A stretch of 64,000 bases of DNA, taken from positions 1,840,001-1,904,000 of the forward strand of contig JBAMJR010000260.1 of the NCBI GenBank assembly GCA_038501785.1, in the 5' to 3' direction. Numbering within the stretch: the stretch's first letter is position 1; each line of letters starts with the position of its first letter. Source of the DNA: Myoxocephalus aenaeus. Lineage: Eukaryota; Chordata; Actinopteri; Perciformes; Cottidae. The translations under genes and the position numbers were made by a program. The notes beneath the pieces were generated by a model that worked only from the letters and a program-made list of their open reading frames with translations, did no database searches and was not told where the DNA came from. Shown here in pieces: positions 10,243 to 21,917 of the stretch.

Positions 10243-11238
10243 GCATTTATCCAGATGACTGACGTCTGGTTAGAATTAACGAGACCGTTTCACCACAGAT
10301 CTGCCGTTGAGAGACCTAGTTAGCCTGATGTCAATCATCTCGCTAATTTAAACTGGATAATAGGACATTTGATCGACTTTGTTGAACCACGTACGAGAAA
10401 TAGGGCCCAGGACTCTGATGTGGTCCAAGTGTTAAGACACTGAAGTGGATTTCTACTCTCTGTCGCTGAGGAAGAGAATCAGCATCTAAAAAAAAACTTT
10501 ACAAAAAACACAAAGCTTATTCAACCAGGGCCTCAATTACGCAAATCCCATAATAGTCATTAACTGTGGGGGAATTCTGTTTTAATTGTTCTAAAACAGC
10601 AAGCACTATTATACACAGCTTTAATGTGGATTTTTTTCAATTAGTCTATTTCCATAAGAAAGAGCTTATTCTGTGTTCTGAGGGCGAGTTGGAGGTGACG
10701 CAGCGTTTCTGACTGAAACTGCTGCGTGGTCATGTGACGAAGAAATAAATAAATAATTTAATCGTTCAACAATTACTTTTTACTTTTAGTGTCAATCTTT
10801 CCATTATTGTCATCCTGCTACTGAACAGCCTCCATACGGATTATCAGTCAGATATTTCTATAAAATCTCTGAGATTGACTCTACTTTACTCAAGGCAGTG
10901 ATGGTCTTTATTATATCGTCACATTTACAGGAGCCAGAAAGTCCCAATTTGGTTAAAAAACTTTTTTTTAAAGCGGTAGAGACGTACAACCAGCAACTAC
11001 AAAAAGCTAATTCAACAAAATGCACTTCTTGCACTGATATCTCCTTAATTATAATAAAAAAAGTGCAACTGGCAGCGACCAAAGGAAATGGATAAGGTAG
11101 TATTCAGCCAATAAATATCAATTAAAAAGGAAATAAAAGGAGGAAAATGTATTTATTGTCATAAAAACGAGAATACAATCGCTGAAGGAAAAAACTTCCA
11201 TAATGTTTCAACTTATTCACTAGTCGTCTTCATATATG

Positions 11239-11355
11239 GCCTGTTTCTAGATGTTTCTAGAAGTTTCTAGATGTGTATAGATGATGAAGAAGTTTATAGA
11301 TGTTGATAGATGTTTCTGGATGTTTATAGATGTTTATAGAAGTTTATAGATGTTT
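11239..11355. repeat. Degenerate minisatellite (about 10-12 bp unit)
   Basis: Repeats of tttatagatg / tttctagatg / tttatagaag in tandem with small variations. Confidence 0.8.
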
Positions 11356-11464
11356 ACGTTTCTTCATGAAAAGACATAATACATGTCCTCTAATCTAATC
11401 AATTACATGCATGTGTTCACTATTTGTTAATCCAAAAACAAATTTAGATAAAGAATTTTAGAAT

Positions 11465-11468
<4 letters not shown>

Positions 11469-11507
<39 letters not shown>
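11469..11507. repeat. (GA)n microsatellite
   Basis: Nearly pure GA dinucleotide run of about 39 bp. Confidence 0.95.
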
Positions 11508-11511
<4 letters not shown>

Positions 11512-11619
11512 CGGTGGTTACAATATTTTCATTCACTGCATCGTATGTTCCAGCAAGATAACACACACACATCTCCTCAAATGAACCCTCCATATACCCT
11601 CCTATAGGTTGTCTGATCG

Positions 11620-11621
<2 letters not shown>

Positions 11622-11706
<85 letters not shown>

Positions 11707-11736
11707 TGTGTGTGTGTGTGTGAGTGTGTGTGTGTG
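11622..11736. repeat. (GT)n microsatellite
   Basis: About 115 bp of GT with two interruptions near 11700 and 11723. The His-Thr open frame on the opposite strand is an artefact of the repeat. Confidence 0.95.
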
Positions 11737-11850
11737 ACCTCAGCCACCTTGCTGTCTCCCGCCAATTAAAATTCGGGTGGTAATTAAAGCAGATCAGAAA
11801 CGAGGGAATGCTGCAGACAAGGGCAAGAGACTATGCATGGTAATTATGTG

Positions 11851-11854
11851 GAGG

Positions 11855-11923
<69 letters not shown>

Positions 11924-11924
11924 G
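11851..11924. repeat. (GA)n microsatellite
   Basis: Interrupted GA run of about 74 bp. Confidence 0.95.
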
Positions 11925-12293
11925 GTCACATGTCACATGTTCTCTTCATACTAAACTGATGTGCTGCAGTCTGATGCGATGCACCCTCTTCTTACAGAGT
12001 GTATAATCGATGTATGAAGACCTTTACTGGGAGAATACCACACCAGCTCCTCAAGAAAATGTTGCATTATGGGTTGTTTGCAGACTCGTTCATTTATCGT
12101 GTTTCTTTTAGACTTAGTTGGCGCTAAAAGTGCTTTGTTAGCCCAATTTAACCTCCGACACCTGGAACTCCAATAAAGGACACCTGTCGTCCATTTCTGT
12201 GTTTACTAGAGGACACCTGCAGTCCATTATTTTCTCTACAGGGCTGTGTATAGTCAATAATTATATCTGGAGTCTATTATTGTCTCTCCTCAG

Positions 12294-12577
12294 ACACCTG
12301 GACTCCATTATTGTCTTTGTGTGGACATCTGGAGTGCATTATTGTCTTCATGTGGACACCTGGAGTGCATTATTGTCTTCATGTGGACACCTGGAGTGCA
12401 TTATTGTCTCTATGTGGACACCTGGAGTGCATTATTGTCTTCATGTGGACACCTGGAGTGCATTATTGTCTCTATGTGGACACCTGGAGTGCATTTGTGT
12501 CTCTACATGGACACCTGACATGATTATTGTCTCTACATAAACACCTGGACATGATTATTGTCTCTACATGAACACCT
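12294..12577. repeat. 31-bp minisatellite
   Basis: Tandem copies of a 31-bp unit containing gtggacacctggagtgcatt then attgtcttcat. Copies in the middle (12326-12495) are almost identical and those at the edges are degenerate. Weak related words extend left to about 12180. The unit has no stop codon in three plus-strand frames, which creates overlapping open frames that are not genes. Confidence 0.92.
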
Positions 12578-13189
12578 GAAGCTCCACATTGTCACCTTCA
12601 CCATCGTCGTCTCACCAATGCCACAAATAGACCCCGCGTTTAAATCCACTTTTATGTCGTAAAGGGTGAAGCGTCAGGACTGTTGCTATGGTTACCTGCA
12701 GTTTTAATATACCTTGAGCACTTATTTAGACCAAAACGACGTCGACATCTGTCAGCTAATCAGAAGCGGGTGTTTTCTCATCAATGTTGTTTCCTCATCA
12801 GGGTCGACCGCTGAAGTGAAACGTGGATTTAATTCATCCTTCTCTAACAAACTATCCACTTCTTCATTCAGGAAGAGGGGACATTTAATTTATTAACTCA
12901 GGTGACAGAAGAATATTGTATTATTATCACGTTAAAAAAAAAAAAAAACACACGAACGTGTCAATGAGGAATCGAGACGACAGAAATATCAGCTGCAGAG
13001 TGATAATTAAAGGGGGATATATATATAAGAGCTTGGGTGGTGGCAGTGAGACGAAAAGAGGGGGGTAATGTGGGCGACACGATGTTCACATCCTATACTA
13101 GCGGTTGCCATGGGAGACAGGCTGCATCCCTCCTGGTCCTCATACTGCAGCATCCGCACGGTGCTGTCGCCATGGTGACATCCTCCAGA

Positions 13190-13211
13190 GAGAGAGGGGG
13201 GGGATGAAAGA

Positions 13212-13253
<42 letters not shown>

Positions 13254-13320
13254 CAGAGAGAGACAGACAGACAGAGAGAGGGGGATGAATGAGAGAGAGA
13301 GAGGGGGGTAAAAGAGAGCG

Positions 13321-13369
<49 letters not shown>

Positions 13370-13385
13370 GCGAGGGGGAGGGGGA
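13190..13385. repeat. GA-rich simple-sequence tract
   Basis: Several (GA)n runs with (GACA)n and G-run interruptions, all purine on the plus strand, about 195 bp. Confidence 0.95.
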
Positions 13386-13388
13386 GAG

Positions 13389-13419
13389 TGCACATTGTAC
13401 TCATTCAGTACAATGTGCA
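13389..13419. other. Perfect 13-bp hairpin
   Basis: TGCACATTGTACT at 13389-13401 and its exact reverse complement at 13407-13419 are separated by the 5-base loop cattc. It lies directly after the GA-rich tract. Confidence 0.8.
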
Positions 13420-15554
13420 GGGCAAACTGGGTCTCTGCTTCCAGAAGTTATGGATACCAGCACCAAGAACCGCTGTGATTGGCTCTCACAGACGATCTGG
13501 TGAGGAAAGAGATGAAGGAGGCCATCATGCCGCTCCACTCTTCATCTCCTCCGTCAGCAGAATCCACCAACGGATCCCACAGACTCAGCTTCCTCTGGCG
13601 TGGGATTCAAACTGCATGTGTAAGTGATTCCACATGTTTAAATCGCCCCGGAGTCACTTCGACACAAATTAATATTTATGTTGCGTTTGTTTGTCAGTTA
13701 GGAATGATTATGGTAAAAAATATAAAAAATTTAAAACGGCTGGCTCCGGATCCGAATCACTGGGCAGATACACACATTTATTAATTTATTAAACTTTTTT
13801 TTAAAGAAGTCTGTGCTCTCCGAGTGTCCTTCTTGTTCAAAATGGTGTCTTTCGTTTGGGTCTTTTCCGCTCACCTTGAAGGAGCATTTTAGCATCTTTC
13901 AGATTATTATTTTATTTATTTTTTCGAAAGCGGTATTTCCTTTTTTTTAAGCCTCCAATGGAGCCACTGTTGACCAGCAAACAGCAGACAGACCCAGTTA
14001 AAGACTAGCTGGGGAAGAAAGTGGAGCATTTAGCATATTGTCCTCAGGAGGTGGTGGAGCTAAATTAAGAGTTAATATTGGACTTATTGTATTTACTTAT
14101 GTATTGCAAGTACTATACATATTTATCTATTGCACTATATGTTTTTATTTGTTATTTTATTAATTTGTTGTATTTTATTATTTTACTTTTTATTGTTATT
14201 CACCTTTCAGTCACCTTTCAGTCAAATTCCTTGTACTGTATGTGCAACATACTATTCAGATCCCTTTTCTTTTCCCACATTTTGATACATTAAAACATAT
14301 TTTTTAAATCATTGCTTCACTCATAAATATATACTTAATATCCCATAATGGCAAAGTGAAAACAAGCTTTTTGCAAATGTGTTGACACCACATTGACACT
14401 TGAAATTCAGCTAAAGTGCCTCCCACTTCTCTTCATCGTCTTTGAGATGTTTCTCCCGTTTGATTGGAGTCCACCTGTGGTCAAACCTCCTGAACCTAAC
14501 TAAATATTTCACAATCTTTTTCTAAACATAAATACATATTTCGCCATCTTTTCCTGAACCTAGCTTAATTAAGTAAATTAACACATGTCGCTGGACTTTT
14601 GTAGGAAAATGCACGAAAAAACGAGGCGTAACTTTTCCGTAAGATATGAAGATACGTAGATCTACTTCCCGTCTCTTTTTGATTCGTCCGTACTTTACAC
14701 ACTGAGATGAAACTCTTATCCGTCTTCTGATACCTGAAGCCGGGGAAGACGCTTAACGTCAAATAAAGCAAGTGAGACGTGTTTCATTAATGTTTTGGAG
14801 GAAACTTCCCGACCCGGTTTTCTAGTAAGCAAGAAACCAGGAAGTGAATGACGGTCAGACGTGTTCTCCCTCTGCTGCGTCTTTGTAACAAGACGTCCGT
14901 GTCGTACGCTGTGATCAGCTGATGATTAACTGATTAAGTGATTCTTAATCGTTTCCCCGGAGAGGAAGACATCAGAAGACCTTCTTCTTCTTCATCTCTA
15001 TGTCTTTCCTCAGTGTCTCTCTACCTCTGTGTCTTTTCCTTCTCCGTCACTCCGGTAATTTGTCGCTGCGCCTATTTACGAGAGACGATGAAAGGGAGGA
15101 AGCAGTCCCGCGGTGAGATTGTCGCGGCTTGTTTTCACTTTCGAGAGAATAACTTTTTTTGATCCTGCAGCTTTTCAAGCCAACGTGGATGAAGAAATAA
15201 GTCCTCAAAGTGTTCCGGAGAAACAGAGATTTGAACAATTCGGTGACAAACTGGGCAACTCTGTCTGCTGATGAAGATCACGAGATGATCAAAACGCTTT
15301 TTTTTTTACAAAAGGTGTCATCTCATAAAGCAGCTCACAAATAACACAGTATAAGAAGATGTGTTATTTTGGTGAATATCAGAGCGCTTATTTTACAGCT
15401 TCGACTGTTTTCCTGAGCGGCTCGCTGCCCTTTGCAGCTCCATCCGTCTGCTCTGCCAGCGATTCGCCATCCTGCCCTTCTCATTATCTCTCTGCTACCT
15501 CGGGCGCCAAACCACCGCTGTCCTGAGCCGTGCAACCTCTATACGCCTCCCCTC

Positions 15555-15555
<1 letters not shown>

Positions 15556-15612
<57 letters not shown>

Positions 15613-15617
15613 CACAC
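15556..15617. repeat. (CA)n microsatellite
   Basis: About 62 bp of CA with one CG interruption. Confidence 0.95.
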
Positions 15618-16139
15618 CCAGCCTCTACACTGAAAAACAATACTGTAGAGATGCACCGAAATAACCTCAAAAACATCTCAACGAGTGCTTTGATTTCATA
15701 ATGGTTCTTTAAATCTGATCGTTTCACCTAAAATATGCCCACCCGAATGGAAAGCCTCATATTCCGCCTTCAAAATTATATTTTCTGTGAGTGAAAAACC
15801 TTTGTGGTCGTCTTCAGCGCACCTGCTTTGATGTATATTTCACCTGTTTCATGAAATGTGTGATGTTTCAACTAGAAACAAGCAGAAAAACGCAGGTTTT
15901 GCATCATCAGTTAAAAAAACAACTAATGAAATGAACACATTTGCATCATGAAAAAATATAATCATCACATCCTATTTGATGACAAATGAGGTAATATTAA
16001 GAGTTGATGATCTCCGTCTGCCTGCAAGTTTACTCCTGGAAAAAACCTACAATTTCAGTAGCGGAAACAAGCTTTTTTTTTGCAACGGACCTCTGCGTTT
16101 GTTGGTAATTCAGCGTTTCCAAAGTAATTCCCCATCCAG

Positions 16140-16370
16140 CAATGCAACCCCTCTGGGCTGCAGGACGGACGGCTATCGGCCGCTGTGACCCCAGGCGGGG
16201 AGATGGGGGGTGTCACAGCTCCAGACTGTCTGATTGGTTTTTCTATATCGTGACAGAGCGCTGGGTTCAGCGAGCTGGAGGCTGCGACCTGCAAACGCCG
16301 CCGATCCAGGAGGTTCGGAGGCGTGAAGGGAGCTCATTTATTGGAGGGATTCGATTTCTGATCTGCTGAG
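16140..16370. promoter_or_regulatory. GC-rich island beside exon 3
   Basis: About 230 bp with higher GC and several CpGs than the surrounding AT-rich intron, about 480 bp from zinc-finger exon 3 (16850-16912). It may be a conserved intronic element, but no specific factor site was identified. Low confidence. Confidence 0.25.
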
Positions 16371-16849
16371 TGGGCCGTTTGAAGCCTGCAGCCAACCACA
16401 CCCACTGGGGAGTTCTTATTTCACAAGGAAATTCTGTCAAATCTTCTCATTATATATATATATTTTTTTTAAATAACATTATATTTGACAGTTTTACTAT
16501 TTAAAATGTTCAGTTGTATTTTATGTATATTTTATCTTCTTACATTCAGATAAAAAAATATAAATCTCACTTTCTTTTGTATACATTTTTGAAACAATTG
16601 CACAAAATGCATTTTTTTCCCAATGAAAAAAAGAAAAAAAGTTTTCTTGCGAAAAATAAAATAAAGAAAAAACATACAAAGTGCAGATAGCAGGGTTTTC
16701 CTCACTTTTCCTGGATCATTTTGCAGATAGAAGGTTTTGCACTTTGGCCATCGATAAGAGCCACGATCTTGGTTTCCTTCCTTTCGACACCTATAAACAT
16801 CAATGTCTAAACAATAACTTTATTGCACAACATGCCGAGGGGTTCGTAC

Positions 16850-16912
16850 CTGCGGTGTCTGGCGTACTTCCCGCTGACGTGACCGCTGCCATCGCAGCCC
16901 GGAGTCGGACAG
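16850..16912 (-). CDS. myt1l: myt1l coding exon 3 (zinc finger 1, first part)
   Basis: This 63-nt exon encodes residues 30-51 and reads CPTPGCDGSGHVSGKYARHR, followed by the split Ser51. It is the first part of CCHHC zinc finger 1: the zinc ligands Cys31, Cys36, His41 and His49 are present, and the fifth ligand, Cys55, comes from the next exon. The acceptor is tttcctcctcag and the donor AG|gtacga. The sequence is nearly invariant among vertebrate MYT1L proteins, so identity is secure. CCHHC fingers of this family bind AAGTT-type sites, mainly through tandem fingers; the isolated N-terminal finger is thought to contribute less. The exon lies in a GC-richer island (about 16.1-16.95 kb). Confidence 0.95.
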
Positions 16913-17079
16913 CTGAGGAGGAAACAGACGCATTGGTCAGGAAGCAGACATGAGGAAGTAGGAAGTAGAGAACGACGTTTGGTGTCATTTCAAGACCTTC
17001 AAGTCAATTCACAGATTCACTCTGACTCATCTCGTCAATCTTCACATCTTCATCCTCCTAAATGACTGACTAGCAGAGG

Positions 17080-17550
17080 TTCATGTTCTATTAGATTTAG
17101 GGGAACCAAATTATGGAATGACTTTTCCCACCTAACAAAGGTCCCTCTATAAAATGTTTCAAAAATTGCCTAAAGTCTAATTGCTGTTTTGTAAGAGTTT
17201 TCTATGTATTAGTGTTCATGTCTGTCTTGTTTTGGCTGTTATATCTACATTTATAGTGGTTTCACTCATGGGGACTTTCACATGCACACACACACACTCG
17301 ACACAATTACATTATTTTTATCTTTTCTTTCTTTCTTTCTTTTCCTTTTGTTGTCTGTCTTATGCATATTTCATTTTATGTTTTTAATTTTGTAAAATGT
17401 TAAATATATAGGTGGAGGCTTCTTCAAATAGGCCCAGTTGGCTAGTTGCCTCTTCCTGCACTGTGATATTCATTTATCACTGTTATGTTTGTTTATTTTT
17501 TTTATTTTATTGTTTGAATTGTGCAAAGTGTGTTTTTGTTTTTTCGTGTC
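17080..17550 (+). mobile_element. Possible LINE 3' end remnant
   Basis: One plus-strand frame near 17092 reads RFRGTKLWNDFSHLTKVPL, similar to the GxKLWNxLP-type C-terminus of non-LTR reverse transcriptases. It is followed by AT-rich 3'-UTR-like DNA. No tail or target duplication was identified. Similarity is judged by eye. Confidence 0.4.
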
Positions 17551-17638
17551 AGATTTCGAGGAGCTGTGCTGCAGACCGACCAGCCAACGCATGCCTCTGG
17601 ACTTCGAGGACTCCACACCTGCGACCTCTGACACCCCC

Positions 17639-17644
17639 CACACA

Positions 17645-17688
<44 letters not shown>
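17639..17688. repeat. (CA)n microsatellite
   Basis: About 50 bp of CA with one TA interruption. Confidence 0.95.
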
Positions 17689-17765
17689 GAGCTCCACCCG
17701 ACATCACTTGATCTCTACACCCTATAACTGCAGGCTGGAAAAAGAAAACGAGAGCGGCACAGAGA

Positions 17766-18020
17766 TAAAAAAAAAGGTGAAGATTTGACATCACGAGTAC
17801 AGGCAGAAGAGGAGGATGAAGGGGAGAAGGAAGAAGATGAAGAGGAGGAGGAATGAGATGAGGAAGATAAGAGAAAGAAGGCATGGATATAAAAGGGAAA
17901 GAGGAAGAGGGGAAAAGAGGAAGGAGGAGGAAGAAGAGGAGGCCAAGGAAGGAGATGAATGAGATGAGAATGAGGAGGAAGAACATGGGAAGGGAGTTAA
18001 AACAAGAGAGAGAGGGAGAC

Positions 18021-18069
<49 letters not shown>

Positions 18070-18960
18070 GAAGAACAGGAGGGGTAGTCAACCCATAATG
18101 AGGAGAGAGAGGAGAAAGTAGAACAGGAAGAAGAGGAAAGAAAGAATAAAACAAGATGATGAGGAGAGAGAGGGAGAACGGGAGGAAGTGGAGAGGGAGG
18201 AAAAAGACAATGAGTAGGAGAGAGAGAGGAGGGGAAAAGGAGGAAGAGGAGATTAAAAAAAAGGTGAAGATTTGACATCACAAGTGCAGGGAGAAGAGGA
18301 GGAGAATGAAGGGGATGAGGAAGAGGAGGATGAGGGAGATGAGAGAAAGAAAGCATGGGGATGAAAGGGAAAGAGGGAAACATAACGGCAAAGAGGAAGG
18401 AGGAAGAAGAGGAGGATGAGGAAGAAGATGAAGCAGATGGGAATGGGAGGAAGATATGATGAGAAAGAGAGAGAGAGGAGGAGGAACATGTGAAAGGAGT
18501 TCAAACGAGAGAGAAATAGAGAGAAAGGGGGGAGAAGGGAATGGAAAAACAAGATGAGAAGGAGAGAGAGGATGGAAGAACAGGAGGAAGAGGAGAGGGA
18601 GTAAAAAGATAATGAGGAGGAGAGAGAGTAGAGTAAAAGAGGAGGAAGAACAAAATAAAAAGGAGAGGTAATCAAACCATAATAAGGAGAGAGAGGAGGA
18701 AGAGGAAAAGGAAGAAGAGGAGAGAAAGAAAGAAAACAAAATGAGAAGGAGAGAGAGAGGAGGAAGAAGAACAGGAGGAAGAGGAGAGAAAGAAAAAGAA
18801 AAATGGAAAGGAAGGAGAGAGAGAGAGGAGGAAGAAGAAGAAGAGGGAGTAAAAAGATAATGAGGAGGAGAGAGAGGAGGAAGAACAGGAGCAAGAGCAG
18901 AGGAAGAAAAAGCAAAATGCGAAGGAGAGAGAGGAAGAAAAAAGGAGGAAGAGGAGGCGG
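17766..18960. repeat. 1.2-kb polypurine tract
   Basis: The plus strand is almost entirely A and G: (GGA/GAA)-rich words with a (GA)n core at about 18003-18066. It is built from longer repeated blocks. The segment aaaaaaggtgaagatttgac occurs at about 17771 and again at about 18258, followed in both by a similar order of gagga/gaaga words. The phrases for catataatgaggagagag-type spacers also recur. It can form triplex (H-DNA). Open frames here on either strand are artefacts. Confidence 0.9.
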
Positions 18961-19038
18961 TTCGTTCAAGGTGAGGCAGCTCATCAATCAGTGTGGAGCA
19001 GAGACTGATCGTGTTGTTGTATTGATCGCAGCTCTCTA

Positions 19039-19041
<3 letters not shown>

Positions 19042-19116
<75 letters not shown>
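19042..19116. repeat. (GT)n microsatellite
   Basis: Pure GT run of about 75 bp. Confidence 0.97.
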
Positions 19117-19117
<1 letters not shown>

Positions 19118-20337
19118 TACAAAGTCAAACAAGCGCTCACCAATCATGCTTAGAATTCCCAGAATGCATCAGTGCAGCCTTAACCTTAACAAGCTGTTGC
19201 TGTAATCCGTTTGTTTCCTCTGTGGAGAGAAACTTGTTTCCAAAGCAACTGAATATTTCTTTCAGTAAGTTTCTTTGACTCCGAGTTCTTTTCTTTTCTT
19301 TTCTTTCTTGAGATTGTTTCACTTCCCGATGTCAACGTGAGGAGCAACCACGAGGACACTTTTAAACGTATATATGTACTGTGTTTTATTGAGTAAAGAG
19401 CAGGTGGTTTTCTACAAGAAGACAACAATTAGACTGTAAAAAAAAAGATTATGAGCTTTAGTCACATTTAAGTAATTTCTATTTCTTTTTGTCATTCATA
19501 GTTTTACGCCCATTTTCTTTTCTTTTTTACAGATATGTTTTTCCTTTCGACTTAGTCTCGTGTCAAATGTCATGTTTCTTTTGAAAAGATGGAATATTTC
19601 AGTCATCGTCGTCCAGCCAATACAATTAATTTGTCTTTTTAAAAATAATCTGGATTAAATCTCCACAATATCTGATGGAAAACACGAGTTGAATGATTTA
19701 AGAATGCAGCTGGCCAGTTAACATTTTTGACAAAAATAATGGAGCAAAAGCATTTTGAGTTGTCGTTGAAAAAAACTGGACTAAAACTATGAGGAATAGA
19801 GATGATTAAAATGTGACTAAATCTAAATTGAACACTGAGTTTTGATCCGGAATCAATTTGGTGAGATTTGGGTATGAATTAATTATTAAATAAAGAAAAA
19901 GGGATCTTTATTTATCGATATTATTCATGTGATTTGCATTAAAAACAGGTCGAACCCATCCAGTGGACAACAATTTAAAAAGTGACCCAAAAGGTTGCTA
20001 CAAACCAACGAGGACGGAAACATCCCTAAATTGGATAAAATAATAATGAGCAAAACATATCTCAACAGCACCTTTTTATTTTAAGTTTGAACAAAAGAAC
20101 TGAACACTATAACCTTCATGCATTTAACTGTTGCACTAAGACGGCTTTAGCTTCAGCAGCAGAGGTTCTTTGTTTTAATCATTGTGTTCTTCGCGGTTTC
20201 TGCTTCTTTTCTTTTCTCCTCTCACCATCAAACACAAACTTGTGGCACCAGATCAACGAGGAAAAAGTCAAATCTGGCCAGTCAATAGCGGTCTGCTGCT
20301 ATGACGTCCCCGTCTTTACTCCCCTTGAGCAAACAGG

Positions 20338-20365
20338 ACAACAACAACAACAACAACAACAACAA
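20338..20365. repeat. (CAA)n microsatellite
   Basis: About nine CAA units. Confidence 0.95.
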
Positions 20366-20906
20366 ATCACTTCCAGACAAACTGGAGTTTAAGTACAAAT
20401 TTGGAGCTTTGATGCGGCACGAAACCCACCCACTCTAATTCCCCCTGAGCCGACAGATGTGACGAGTTTATTTAGCAATTAACATTCAGTCACGGAAGAC
20501 TTTTTTTTTTTAAATGCGCCACATGTCTTCTTTTCCCCCTAAATCTGCCCCATCGCACCACAATGACAAATTAATTTATACGTGTTTATCCCCGCAGATT
20601 AGTCAGATTAGTCAGCGATAGGACGGATAGCAAAAATTGGTGAGGAATATTCCATGACAGCTCGTCGAGTGTGTGCAGTATTTACTGCGTGAGTCGTTTC
20701 TACCGTCATTGCTAACTTCAAAGCATCTCTGTCCACCGTCAGGCACCCCGAGGTGCACGGTCCTCGCCGGCACCCGTCGAAGTTAAACTGTTCCCGAGGT
20801 TCCCGACGTGTTGTTTACAGTGAAGCGCTGACCCGACGCCGACCGGGTTCAACCGTAATCTGCTGCATTTGTCAGTTTTACTAAATGAGATTAAGTGAAG
20901 CAGAAC

Positions 20907-20920
20907 CACACACACACACA

Positions 20921-20992
<72 letters not shown>
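20907..20992. repeat. (CA)n microsatellite
   Basis: About 86 bp of CA with one TA interruption. Confidence 0.96.
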
Positions 20993-20995
<3 letters not shown>

Positions 20996-21883
20996 AGCAG
21001 TGATATTCAGCATTTCCAGCAGCTGCTGGTGTGTTTCTTCAGGATGTAAAATGTGGTAAATCATCACAACGTGACGCTGGAATTAGACTTGTGATTTACT
21101 CTGAATATCAACATTCATCGCTCCGCTTCGCCTTCGGCTCGACAGTTTGGTGAAGCCGCCGGTCCACCGATTCATCTGCAGCTACTTTATGTTCGTGAAC
21201 AAGGTAAAGCATCGTCTTCATGGCGAGCGCCGTGGTTTTTATGGCGTTCCGGCTGCTTGAATGTGCACGAGAGGATTCAGCAGAATCATCTGCAAGAAGC
21301 ATTTAATCCAGTGGCGTGTTTGAATGTGACTATCCTTTGGCTACTGGCCTGTTTACTTTATTCAAAAGTATACAAAATAAAAAAATAAAAAGTTCCCAAA
21401 AAAATACAAATACAATTTTACAAAATTATGCTAAATATAAAATGCAAAAATAAATAAAAATATATAAAAATAAGAAAATAATTAAAAGGTCCAAAAAATA
21501 TATAATTTTTTTTAGTTAAATTATAAAATTATACAAAATAAATGTAATAAAATTTCATACTGGAATTTGAATTCCTGTTTTAAGGTTTGAAGATATTTTT
21601 AGCAACTTGCTGAACGATTTATTATTTTTGCGCATAAATAACACTTCATTGCTTTAATATCTATGTATATAATTGTTATAATTTTTGAAAATTATAGAAA
21701 GTCATGCTCATTGTTTACTTTCCACACTGGAGGCGGATCATTTATGTAATTATACGGTAAATCCCCATGCCCAGAGGTGGGCCAAATTCAACCGGGACAT
21801 AACAATGCAACACCAGAGCAACAACAACGGCTCCGTACAGTGATGGATGTTTTTTTTTTGAGGATCAGCAGAGGTTTTCCTAC

Positions 21884-21917
21884 CTGAATAGCTCCTGAGT
21901 CACGGCTTCCACGGCGG
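21884..21917 (-). CDS. myt1l: myt1l coding exon 2 (34-nt microexon)
   Basis: This 34-nt microexon carries two bases that complete Ala19, ten codons (AVEAVTQELF) and two bases of Ser30. The acceptor is a T-rich stretch ending ctgaag and the donor is AG|gtagga. The peptide corresponds to the PVEPAIQELFS-type stretch that precedes zinc finger 1 in MYT1L. Phases on both sides agree with the neighbouring exons (1 in, 2 out), which is strong support for such a short exon. The short, variable linker residues leave some room for error in the exact acceptor, but no other AG nearby keeps the frame. Confidence 0.85.

Larger units (their letters stand above)
9079..10407 (+). mobile_element. Decayed PIF/Harbinger element (copy A)
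   Basis: A 1329-bp element with inverted ends GGCCCTATTTCTC at both termini and a 3-bp duplication CAG on each side (9076-9078 and 10408-10410). CWG target sites are known for zebrafish Harbinger. It keeps remnants of both genes of this superfamily: a plus-strand transposase fragment and a minus-strand Myb/SANT-like fragment. Both are broken, so the element is inactive. A second copy, inverted relative to this one, is at 47252-50272. Confidence 0.85.
7707..16849 (-). other. Long myt1l intron between exons 3 and 4
   Basis: About 9.1 kb with no host exon recognised. It contains the foldback element at 8513-9004, a Harbinger fossil at 9079-10407, (GA)n and (GT)n arrays at 11.47-11.92 kb, a 31-bp minisatellite at 12.3-12.6 kb, a GA-rich tract with a hairpin at 13.19-13.42 kb and a (CA)n array at 15.56 kb. 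The parts between are AT-rich and otherwise unremarkable. Confidence 0.6.
16913..21883 (-). other. myt1l intron between exons 2 and 3
   Basis: About 5 kb without recognised exons. It holds a LINE-like 3' remnant (17.08-17.55 kb), CA/GT arrays, the 1.2-kb polypurine tract and AT-rich unremarkable DNA (19.1-20.9 kb and 21.0-21.88 kb). Confidence 0.6.

Noticed and set aside
12294..12577. Regularly spaced repeats resembling a CRISPR array
   Set aside because: The units are directly adjacent without unique spacers, no cas genes are present, and the DNA is from a vertebrate; it is a minisatellite.
18253..19147. Ser/Leu/Phe-rich long frames on the minus strand, looking like membrane proteins
   Set aside because: They are direct translations of the polypyrimidine strand of the purine tract and the GT array; no codon structure or domains.
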